From Oscillospiraceae bacterium UBA6409 (GTDB lineage: Bacteria; Bacillota; Clostridia; Oscillospirales; Oscillospiraceae), in NCBI GenBank assembly GCA_002438575.1, contig DJPP01000134.1, forward strand, positions 189 to 5,700: 5,512 nucleotides of DNA, in the 5' to 3' direction. A model generated the notes under the pieces. That model was not told the DNA's origin. It did not search any database and worked only from the letters and a program-made list of their open reading frames with translations. Below, piece after piece: positions 1 through 4,970 of this stretch. Made by a program: the position numbers and the translations under genes. The stretch's first letter is position 1. Every line of letters starts with the position of its first letter.

Positions 1-219
1 GAGCGCAACGCCATCGCCGAGGCGCACCGTCTGGGCATTCCTGTTGTGGCTATCGCCGACACCAACTGCGATCCCGATGAGATCGATTATCCCATCCCCG
101 GCAACGACGACGCCATCCGCGCCATCAAGCTGATCGCCTCCGTGATGGCCAACGCCATGATCGAGGGCCGTCAGGGCGAGCAGGTGGAGGAGGCTGCCGA
201 GGCCAAGGACGCCGAGTAA
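1..219 (+). CDS. rpsB: 30S ribosomal protein S2, C-terminal part (5' end outside window)
   Basis: Only the last 72 codons and the TAA stop are present, read in frame from base 1. S2 is a small-subunit ribosomal protein that binds 16S rRNA at the head-body junction and is needed for translation initiation. The visible protein begins [20 protein letters not shown] and continues [18 protein letters not shown], the second conserved S2 signature region, followed by the helix with [20 protein letters not shown]. The last dozen residues are an acidic Glu/Ala-rich tail, variable in the family. The next gene is tsf, the classic rpsB-tsf pair found across bacteria, which supports the call. Regulation of rpsB itself would lie upstream, outside the window. 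Identity is near certain; only the N-terminal two thirds are missing because of the window edge. Confidence 0.97.
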   Translation, partial: ERNAIAEAHRLGIPVVAIADTNCDPDEIDYPIPGNDDAIRAIKLIASVMANAMIEGRQGEQVEEAAEAKDAE

Positions 220-248
220 GCCAACTCGATAGATACCGCGTAACGCAC

Positions 249-276
249 GGGGCAGGGAAGTGTCCCTGCCCCTTTT
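249..276 (+). terminator. Intrinsic-terminator-like hairpin between rpsB and tsf (probable attenuator)
   Basis: GGGGCAGGGA (249-258) pairs perfectly with TCCCTGCCCC (263-272) around a 4-base loop AGTG, followed directly by TTTT (273-276) and then AATTCAACTTTT. A 10-bp GC-rich stem with a short T-run is the form of a rho-independent terminator. I see no promoter between this structure and the tsf start 29 bases further on, so tsf must be reached by read-through. That makes partial termination, lowering tsf relative to rpsB, the most likely role (inference). The T-run is short, which fits leaky termination. It could also act as an RNA-stabilising 3' end for an rpsB-only transcript. Confidence 0.75.
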
Positions 277-290
277 AATTCAACTTTTAC

Positions 291-296
291 AGGAGG
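291..296 (+). promoter_or_regulatory. Ribosome binding site of tsf (fixes start at 305)
   Basis: AGGAGG, a perfect Shine-Dalgarno core, lies 8 bases before the ATG at 305. It decides the start: an in-frame upstream ATG at 260 would overlap the terminator-like hairpin, lacks a ribosome site, and would add 15 residues not found in EF-Ts. Confidence 0.9.
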
Positions 297-304
297 AAAT
301 ACAA

Positions 305-1231
305 ATGGCTTTTACTGCTGCTGATGTGAAGACCCTGCGCGAGATGACCAGCGTGGGTATGATGGACTGCAAGAAGGCGCTGGTCGAGTGCGACGGCGAT
401 ATGGACAAGGCTGTTGAGTGGCTGCGCGAGAAGGGCCTGGCCAAGGCTGCCAAGAAGGCCGGCCGCATCGCCGCCGAGGGTATGTCCTATGCCCTGACCG
501 AGAACGGCGTGGGCGTCGTGGTCGAGGTCAACTGCGAGACTGACTTCTGCGCCAAGAGCGACCTGTTCGTGGCCTTCGTCAAGGACATCGCCAAGGTCAT
601 CGCCGAGCAGGATCCCGCCGATGTGGAGGCCCTGATGAACTGCAAGTATGTCGGCTCCGACCTGACCGTTTCCGAGACCATGCCCGAGAAGGTCATGTCC
701 ATCGGTGAGAACCTGCAGATCCGCCGCTTCGTCCGCTTTGCCGAGAACACCAGCGTGGGCTACGTCCATGCCGGCGGCAAGATCGGCGTGCTGGTGAACC
801 TGGCCGTGGACGGCGGCATCGACGCCACCGAGATCGGCAAGAACGTCGCCATGCAGATCGCGGCCCTGAACCCCCGTTTCTGGGACAAGTCCCAGGTCAC
901 CGACGAGGTCCTGGCCGAGGAGAAGAAGATCGCTCTGGCGCTGATGGATACCGATCCCAAGATGGCCTCCAAGCCCGAAGCCGTCAAGGAGAAGATCGTC
1001 ATGGGCAAGATGAACAAGTTTTACGAGGAGAACTGCCTGCTGCAGATGGAGTTCGTCCGCAGCGACATCTTCCAGGGCAGCGTGGAGAAGTATATCGCCG
1101 ACGCCGCCAAGAAGCTGGGCGGCAGCGTCAAGTTCGTGGACGCCGTTCGCTTCCAGACCGGCGAGGGCATCGAGAAGAAGCAGGAGGACTTCGCCGCCGA
1201 GGTCGCTGCTCAGATGAACATGGGCAAGTAA
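305..1231 (+). CDS. tsf: Translation elongation factor Ts (EF-Ts), complete
   Basis: EF-Ts is the cytoplasmic guanine-nucleotide exchange factor that releases GDP from EF-Tu so it can rebind GTP and aminoacyl-tRNA. The 308-residue protein begins MAFTAADVKTLREMT. The first EF-Ts signature is at residues 11-26 (LREMTSVGMMDCKKAL) inside the N-terminal UBA-like domain (about 1-55). The second is at 74-84 (EVNCETDFCAK), where D80 and F81 correspond to the Asp-Phe pair that inserts into EF-Tu to disturb Mg/GDP binding. The C-terminal part carries the expected KFYEENCLL and GEGIEKKQEDFAAEV blocks. It is slightly longer than E. coli EF-Ts (283 aa), normal for Firmicutes. One oddity is Cys at residue 82, where most members have Val. 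It follows rpsB by 85 bases and ends before a strong terminator, so it is the last gene of the rpsB-tsf operon. Confidence 0.98.
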   Translation: MAFTAADVKTLREMTSVGMMDCKKALVECDGDMDKAVEWLREKGLAKAAKKAGRIAAEGMSYALTENGVGVVVEVNCETDFCAKSDLFVAFVKDIAKVIAEQDPADVEALMNCKYVGSDLTVSETMPEKVMSIGENLQIRRFVRFAENTSVGYVHAGGKIGVLVNLAVDGGIDATEIGKNVAMQIAALNPRFWDKSQVTDEVLAEEKKIALALMDTDPKMASKPEAVKEKIVMGKMNKFYEENCLLQMEFVRSDIFQGSVEKYIADAAKKLGGSVKFVDAVRFQTGEGIEKKQEDFAAEVAAQMNMGK

Positions 1232-1243
1232 TTGCAGCTGTGC

Positions 1244-1279
1244 AAAACACCCTTCGGCTCACGCCGAAGGGTGTTTTTT
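1244..1279 (+). terminator. Rho-independent terminator after tsf
   Basis: CACCCTTCGGC (1248-1258) pairs with GCCGAAGGGTG (1263-1273) around loop TCAC. The stem is followed by six T (1274-1279) and preceded by AAAA (1244-1247). It begins 12 bases after the tsf stop and ends the rpsB-tsf transcript. The flanking A-run means it could also work on the opposite strand as a second stop for the convergent nucleotidase gene. Confidence 0.93.
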
Positions 1280-1285
1280 ACGTAG

Positions 1286-1313
1286 AAAAAGGACCGCCGT
1301 AAGGCGGTCCTTT
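1286..1313 (-). terminator. Rho-independent terminator of the nucleotidase gene
   Basis: AAAGGACCGCC (1288-1298) pairs with GGCGGTCCTTT (1303-1313) around GTAA. Read on the - strand, the GC stem is followed by five T (complement of 1286-1290), and the structure starts 15 bases after the TGA stop of the - strand nucleotidase gene. On the + strand the T-run is only three, so the main direction is -, although it may back up the tsf terminator. Confidence 0.88.
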
Positions 1314-1328
1314 CTATGTGCGGCTCTG

Positions 1329-2957
1329 TCAGGAAACGAGCACGTGGATGCGCCCTGCGGGCTCGCCGTACTTGTCGGCGGTGACAGTGCCGTTCAGCAC
1401 GGTGGTGATGTAGTCCATGACCACCTCGTCCATGGGGATGCCCAGGTCGTAGTTGGCGGTGGCGTTGACAAAGCGGTAGTAGGTATCGCCGCCGCTGGCC
1501 ATAAAGTCGTTGGTGGCGATGGTGTACGTGGCCGCCGGGTCAAAGTCCTTGCCGCCCACGGTCTGGATGGTCACGCGGTTGATGGACTTGGGCGCGAAGT
1601 AGGTGGTGCCGGGATACTCGTCGCCCTGGTCATAGTCCTTGGTGGTGTCCACGGTGAACTCGATGCCGGACACCTGGGGGAAGCCGCCGATGGCCTCCGG
1701 CGTGCAGAAGGTGGAGGCCTCCAGCACCTCCAGCAGCTCCGTACCGGTGATCTTGATGATGCTCAGGGTGTTGCCGAAGGGCAGCACGGTGTTGACGTCC
1801 TTCTTGGTGATGTCGCCGGCCTCGATGGTGGCGCGGATGCCGCCGCCGTTGGTGATGGCTGCGTCAACAGTCTCGCCCTGCTGCTCTGCGCCCCACACCA
1901 GCGCGTCGGTGATCAGGTCGCCCAGATTGGTCTCCTGCGTGCGGTTGCCGGGGTCCTTCTCGCCGTTCAGTGTCACCTCGGTCTTGGCGAACACTGTGCC
2001 GTAGTCGGCCTCGATCTCAGCGATGATGGCGGCGGCGCGGGCGGCGATGGCGTCGTCGGCGGCCACCTCAATGCCCTCGGTGGGCACGCACGTGGAGGTG
2101 ATGGCGCTGTCCTTGATGGTGATGACACCGATGTTCTCCAGCTTCGTGCCGGTGGAGGTCAGGATGGTGTCGCCCACCTTGCGGTCAGCGTTGGTCTTCT
2201 CAACGATCTCCTCCTCGGTGGAGTGGGAGTGGCCGTCGATGAACACGTCGATGCCGGTGACCTTGTTCAGCAGGTCGATGGAACGGTTGCCGGTGGCGGC
2301 GGTCTCATCGTCGATACCCAGGTGGCCCAGGCAGATAACGTAATTGCAGCCCTCGTCCTCACGCAGCATCTTCACCATATCCTGCGCGATCTGGTACAGC
2401 TCCTCGCCGCCGGCGAAGGTCACGCCCTGGATCTTACCGGGGTGGGCCTTGGTGGCGGTCTCCGGGGTATCCAGGCCGAACACGCCGATCTTGGTGCCGC
2501 CGGGGGTGGTGAACACGGCAGCGTCGTCAAAGGCCAGCTCGCCGTTGTACTTCACGTTGGCGGCCAGCACGGGGAACTGGGCGTTCTCCATGTTCTTCTT
2601 CAGTGCCTCGAAGCCGTAGTCGAACTCGTGGTTGCCCAGCGCCACAGCGTCATAGCCCACCATGTTCATCAGCTCCACGGCCGTTGCGCCCTCAGATACG
2701 CTCACAGCGGTGTCGCCCTGGCTGAAGTCGCCGGCATCCAGGATCAGCACATACGCGCCCTCGGACTCGTACTGGCTGGCCAGCGCAGCCACCTTGGCGT
2801 AGTTGGAAACAGCGCCGTGCACATCGTTGGTGTGGAGGATGACCACCGGCTCCGTGGCGGTGGCGTCCTTGCCGGGGTCGGGCTTCTTTTCGCCGCAGGC
2901 CGCCAGGGTGAACACCATGGCCAGGGCCAGCAGCAAGGACAGCAGTTTTTTCTTCAT
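1329..2957 (-). CDS. Lipoprotein 5'-nucleotidase / UshA-family metallophosphatase
   Basis: A predicted surface-anchored enzyme of 542 residues that hydrolyses nucleotides, or related 2',3'-cyclic nucleotides or UDP-sugars, to nucleosides and phosphate. Residues 1-21 are a lipoprotein signal with lipobox LAAC (C21). The metallophosphatase domain (about 38-285) has all expected metal ligands: D45 and H47 in HTNDVHG, D77 in DAGD, N109 with catalytic H110 and D113 in GNHEFDYG, H212 in GHLG, and H243/H245 in GHSHS. The C-terminal 5'-nucleotidase domain (about 320-530) has NLGDLITDAL, NGGGIR (370-375), PFGN (393-396) and NDFMASGGD (483-491). F394, F485 and D491 match the base-stacking and binding residues of UshA. 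Length is typical. It is transcribed away from pstS across a shared 212-base control region, suggesting phosphate scavenging (inference). Exact substrate cannot be read from sequence, so no gene symbol is given. Confidence 0.93.
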   Translation of the reverse strand: MKKKLLSLLLALAMVFTLAACGEKKPDPGKDATATEPVVILHTNDVHGAVSNYAKVAALASQYESEGAYVLILDAGDFSQGDTAVSVSEGATAVELMNMVGYDAVALGNHEFDYGFEALKKNMENAQFPVLAANVKYNGELAFDDAAVFTTPGGTKIGVFGLDTPETATKAHPGKIQGVTFAGGEELYQIAQDMVKMLREDEGCNYVICLGHLGIDDETAATGNRSIDLLNKVTGIDVFIDGHSHSTEEEIVEKTNADRKVGDTILTSTGTKLENIGVITIKDSAITSTCVPTEGIEVAADDAIAARAAAIIAEIEADYGTVFAKTEVTLNGEKDPGNRTQETNLGDLITDALVWGAEQQGETVDAAITNGGGIRATIEAGDITKKDVNTVLPFGNTLSIIKITGTELLEVLEASTFCTPEAIGGFPQVSGIEFTVDTTKDYDQGDEYPGTTYFAPKSINRVTIQTVGGKDFDPAATYTIATNDFMASGGDTYYRFVNATANYDLGIPMDEVVMDYITTVLNGTVTADKYGEPAGRIHVLVS

Positions 2958-2958
2958 A

Positions 2959-2973
2959 CTCCTTATTCCTTCC
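2959..2973 (-). promoter_or_regulatory. Ribosome binding region of the nucleotidase gene (two SD-like sites)
   Basis: On the - strand, GGAAGG (complement of 2968-2973) lies 10 bases before the ATG at 2957, a workable spacing. A better match, AAGGAG (complement of 2959-2964), is only 1 base from the ATG and too close for normal use. The ATG at 2957 is still favoured because it gives a complete lipoprotein signal peptide and the next Met (residue 14) would destroy it. Confidence 0.6.
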
Positions 2974-3014
2974 TTTCAGCGTTTTTGCACATTTCCGGTG
3001 CTTGCTGTACGGCC

Positions 3015-3043
3015 ATTGTACCGTATTCCACGGCTGAACGCAA
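3015..3043 (-). promoter_or_regulatory. Candidate sigma-A promoter of the nucleotidase gene
   Basis: Read on the - strand: -35 TTGCGT (complement of 3038-3043; 3 of 6 consensus bases), a 17-base spacer, and -10 TACAAT (complement of 3015-3020; 5 of 6). Transcription would start near 3008, giving a leader of about 50 bases. The -35 is weak, which would fit activation or modest constitutive use. An inverted repeat TACGG-N8-CCGTA (3008-3025) overlaps the -10. This is a pattern call only. Confidence 0.45.
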
Positions 3044-3061
3044 GCTTTTCCCGGTTTTTAT

Positions 3062-3101
3062 TTTACATGGATTTTACACAAGCGGGATTTTTCCCTTTAC
3101 A
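3062..3101 (+). promoter_or_regulatory. Putative Pho box (PhoP/PhoB-type binding repeats) upstream of pstS
   Basis: TTTACA occurs three times on the + strand: 3062-3067, 3073-3078 (exactly 11 bases later, 5-base spacer) and 3096-3101 (23 bases later). PhoP of Bacillus subtilis binds direct repeats of TT(A/T/C)ACA with an 11-base period upstream of phosphate-starvation promoters; all three copies fit that consensus exactly. Relative to the start site expected from the -10 at 3111, the copies lie at about -61, -50 and -27, the usual activating region. The slot where an intermediate copy would fall (3084-3089) does not match and the third copy is one base out of register, so the array is incomplete. 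The same elements lie upstream of the divergent nucleotidase promoter. Confidence 0.6.
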
Positions 3102-3110
3102 TTGGGCACT

Positions 3111-3116
3111 TACAAT
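3111..3116 (+). promoter_or_regulatory. Candidate -10 box of the pst operon promoter
   Basis: TACAAT (5 of 6 matches to TATAAT). At 16-18 bases upstream there is only T-rich sequence (around 3087-3094) and no good -35 hexamer, as expected for an activator-dependent promoter. Predicted start is near 3123, giving a leader of about 47 bases before pstS. Confidence 0.5.
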
Positions 3117-3157
3117 AAAAACCGTACAAGGGAGTTATCCAAAACGACGAAAGAAAC

Positions 3158-3162
3158 GAGGT
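3158..3162 (+). promoter_or_regulatory. Ribosome binding site of pstS
   Basis: GAGGT lies 7 bases before the ATG at 3170 and supports that start, which also gives a complete lipoprotein signal peptide beginning MKKIIALV. Confidence 0.75.
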
Positions 3163-3169
3163 AATACAT

Positions 3170-4024
3170 ATGAAAAAGATCATTGCACTGGTCCTGACCG
3201 CCCTGCTGGCTCTGAGCCTGGTGGCCTGCGGCAGCGAGACCAAGACCGACGACACCGACAAGACCGAGGACAAGACCACCACTGAGCTGACCGGCACCGT
3301 CTCCACCGACGGCTCCACCTCCATGGAGAAGGTCATCGGCGCCCTGAGCGAGTCCTTCATGGCGCAGAACGGCGGCGTCACCGTCAACTACAACCCCACC
3401 GGCTCCGGCTCCGGCATCACCGCCGTGCAGGAGGGCACCTGCGACATCGGCCTGTCCTCCCGTGCGCTGAAGGACGAGGAGAAGTCCGCCGGCCTGAAGG
3501 AGACGGTGCTGGCCTATGACGGCATCGCCATCATCGTTCACCCCGACAACCCCGTCAGCGACCTGTCCGTTGAGCAGATCGCCAAGCTGTACACCGGCGA
3601 GATCACCAACTGGAAGGACGTGGGCGGCAATGACGCCGAGGTAGTCCTCATCGGCCGCGAGGCTGCCAGCGGCACCCGCGATGGCTTCGAGTCCATCACC
3701 GGCACCAAGGACAAGTGCCAGTATCGTCAGGAGCTGACCTCCACCGGTGATGTGATCACCGCCGTCAGCCAGAACCCCGATGCCATCGGCTATGCCTCTC
3801 TGGCCTCCATCAAGGACACCGTCAAGGCTCTGAACGTGGATGGCGTCACCCCCAGCGAAGCCACCGTCAAGGACGGCAGCTACAAGGTCCAGCGTCCCTT
3901 CGTGCTGGTGACTGTGGACGGCAAGGCCCTCTCTCCCGCGGCCCAGGCGTTCTTTGACTACGCCACTTCCTCCGACGCAGCTTCCATCATCGCCAAGGCC
4001 GGTGCCGTGGCAGTTGCAGGTTAA
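3170..4024 (+). CDS. pstS: Phosphate ABC transporter, substrate-binding lipoprotein PstS
   Basis: PstS captures inorganic phosphate outside the membrane and delivers it to the PstCAB importer. The 284-residue protein has a lipoprotein signal (1-20, lipobox LVAC, C20), so it is membrane-anchored. A Thr/Asp/Lys/Glu-rich linker (22-39) follows. The periplasmic-binding-protein fold then starts with VSTDGSTSMEKV; the GSTS loop (48-51) is the first phosphate-binding element. Next come NPTGSGSGI (75-83), CDIGLSSR (91-98, with D92 the expected phosphate-contacting Asp), LYTGEITNW (140-148), and R163 with SGT (167-169), matching the Arg and Ser-Gly-Thr ligands of PstS. Length is normal for a Gram-positive PstS. 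It is the first gene of the pst operon, 73 bases before pstC, and is preceded by a putative Pho box, so induction by phosphate starvation is likely (inference). Confidence 0.96.
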   Translation: MKKIIALVLTALLALSLVACGSETKTDDTDKTEDKTTTELTGTVSTDGSTSMEKVIGALSESFMAQNGGVTVNYNPTGSGSGITAVQEGTCDIGLSSRALKDEEKSAGLKETVLAYDGIAIIVHPDNPVSDLSVEQIAKLYTGEITNWKDVGGNDAEVVLIGREAASGTRDGFESITGTKDKCQYRQELTSTGDVITAVSQNPDAIGYASLASIKDTVKALNVDGVTPSEATVKDGSYKVQRPFVLVTVDGKALSPAAQAFFDYATSSDAASIIAKAGAVAVAG

Positions 4025-4043
4025 CAAGTAAGGCACGGACACA

Positions 4044-4070
4044 GGCGACATCCCCACGCGGGGTGCCGCC
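4044..4070 (+). other. Imperfect stem-loop in the pstS-pstC gap
   Basis: CCCC (4052-4055) pairs with GGGG (4060-4063) around ACGC. Below it CA (4049-4050) pairs with TG (4064-4065) past a bulged T, and GGCG (4044-4047) pairs with CGCC (4067-4070). No T-run follows, so it is not a standard terminator. It sits 19 bases after the pstS stop and could protect a pstS-only RNA from 3' decay or mark a processing site, making PstS more abundant than the permeases (inference). Confidence 0.5.
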
Positions 4071-4097
4071 TTGCCCCGTATCTGCTGAGGTGCATAT

Positions 4098-4967
4098 ATG
4101 AAAGCAAAACGATTTATGGAGAACGCCATCCATGGCTTCTTTCTGCTGATGGGTCTGGTGACGGTGGGCTGTGTGCTGTTGATCTCCGTCTACCTCGTCG
4201 TCTCCGGCATCCCCGCTATCCGTGAGATCGGCCTGGTCAAGTTCCTCTTCGGCCCCGCGTGGAATTCCAACGCGGCAGAGCCCCAGTTCGGCATCCTGCC
4301 CTTTATCCTTACCAGTATCTACGGCACCGCCGGTGCGATCCTGCTGGGCGTGCCCGTGGGCTATATGACTGCCGTGTTCCTGGCCAAAATGGCACCGCCG
4401 AAGCTGAAGACCGCCGTCTCCGCCGCGGTGAGCCTGCTGGCGGGCATCCCCTCCGTGGTCTACGGCCTGGTGGGTATGCTGGTGCTGGTGCCGGGTATCC
4501 GCCAGGTCTTCCATATTCCTGACGGCTCCGGCCTGCTGGCGGCTATCATCGTGCTGGCCATTATGATCCTGCCCTCCATCATCAACGTGGCCATGACGGC
4601 CCTGGAGGCGGTGCCCCGTGAGTACGAGGACGCCTCTCTGGCGCTGGGCGCCACCGCCACGGAGACCTGGTTCAAGGTGTCTGTCCCCGCCGCCCGCAGC
4701 GGCATCGCCGCCGCGGTGGTGCTGGGCGTAGGCCGCGCCATCGGCGAGGCCATGGCTGTAATGATGGTCTCCGGCAACGTGCCCAATATGCCCTCTCTCT
4801 TCCAGAGCGTTCGGTTCCTGACCACCGCCGTGGCCAGCGAGATGGGCTACGCGGCGGCGGGTCTGCAGCGTCAGGCGCTGTTTTCCATCGCCCTGGTGCT
4901 GTTCCTGTTCATCATGCTCATCAACGCCGCGCTCAATTTCTTCCTCAAGCGCAGTAAGGAGAACTGA
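4098..4967 (+). CDS. pstC: Phosphate ABC transporter permease PstC
   Basis: PstC is one of the two membrane subunits forming the phosphate channel with PstA, driven by the ATPase PstB. The 289-residue protein shows six hydrophobic segments: about 14-36, 66-96, 106-132, 146-169, 201-226 and 258-283. The GIPSVVYGL block (116-124) is typical of Pst permeases. The cytoplasmic EAA-type loop that contacts the ATPase spans about 170-197 (EAVPREYEDASLALGA then a VSVP end, with G184 as the conserved Gly). GRAIGEAMAV (212-221) is a PstC hallmark holding the Arg and Glu implicated in transport in E. coli. The start at 4098 has GAGGTG (4087-4092) 5 bases upstream. Length is near the usual 290-320. It follows pstS and its stop is 3 bases before pstA, so it is clearly operonic. 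Confidence 0.95.
   Translation: MKAKRFMENAIHGFFLLMGLVTVGCVLLISVYLVVSGIPAIREIGLVKFLFGPAWNSNAAEPQFGILPFILTSIYGTAGAILLGVPVGYMTAVFLAKMAPPKLKTAVSAAVSLLAGIPSVVYGLVGMLVLVPGIRQVFHIPDGSGLLAAIIVLAIMILPSIINVAMTALEAVPREYEDASLALGATATETWFKVSVPAARSGIAAAVVLGVGRAIGEAMAVMMVSGNVPNMPSLFQSVRFLTTAVASEMGYAAAGLQRQALFSIALVLFLFIMLINAALNFFLKRSKEN
4956..4961 (+). promoter_or_regulatory. Ribosome binding site of pstA, inside the 3' end of pstC
   Basis: AAGGAG lies within the last codons of pstC and 9 bases before the ATG at 4971. With the pstC stop only 3 bases before that ATG, ribosomes finishing pstC end at the pstA start, so translational coupling is likely. Confidence 0.8.
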
Positions 4968-4970
4968 CCT

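Noticed and set aside
260..304. Upstream in-frame ATG of tsf at 260
   Set aside because: It lies within the loop and stem of the terminator-like hairpin, has no ribosome site, and adds 15 residues foreign to EF-Ts; the perfect AGGAGG serves the ATG at 305.
220..304. Possible riboswitch or ribosomal-protein leader in the rpsB-tsf gap
   Set aside because: Only 85 bases with a single simple hairpin and no further conserved-looking structure; better explained as a terminator/attenuator.
287..769. 160-codon open frame on the - strand, antisense to tsf
   Set aside because: Same His/Leu/Gly/Asp-rich shadow pattern; tsf is unambiguous on the + strand.
3084..3095. Small inverted repeat GGGA-TTTT-TCCC between the second and third TTTACA copies
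   Set aside because: Arms of only 4 bases with no flanking extension; too short to call an operator and likely chance.
1344..3164. 606-codon open frame on the + strand, antisense to the nucleotidase gene
   Set aside because: Its product is a low-complexity run of Gly, Val, His, Leu and Asp without any domain, as expected when a GC-rich gene with strong codon bias is read on the other strand. The opposite strand encodes a full enzyme, and this frame runs through the terminal signal peptide and the promoter region.
2803..3285. 160-codon open frame on the + strand crossing the divergent promoter region into pstS
   Set aside because: It overlaps two genes and the control region in a different frame and resembles no family; chance open frame.
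3110..4129. 339-codon open frame on the - strand, antisense to pstS
   Set aside because: Gly/Ala/Val/Leu/His-rich composition with no recognisable motif; it covers all of pstS plus the promoter and pstC start. It is a codon-bias shadow.
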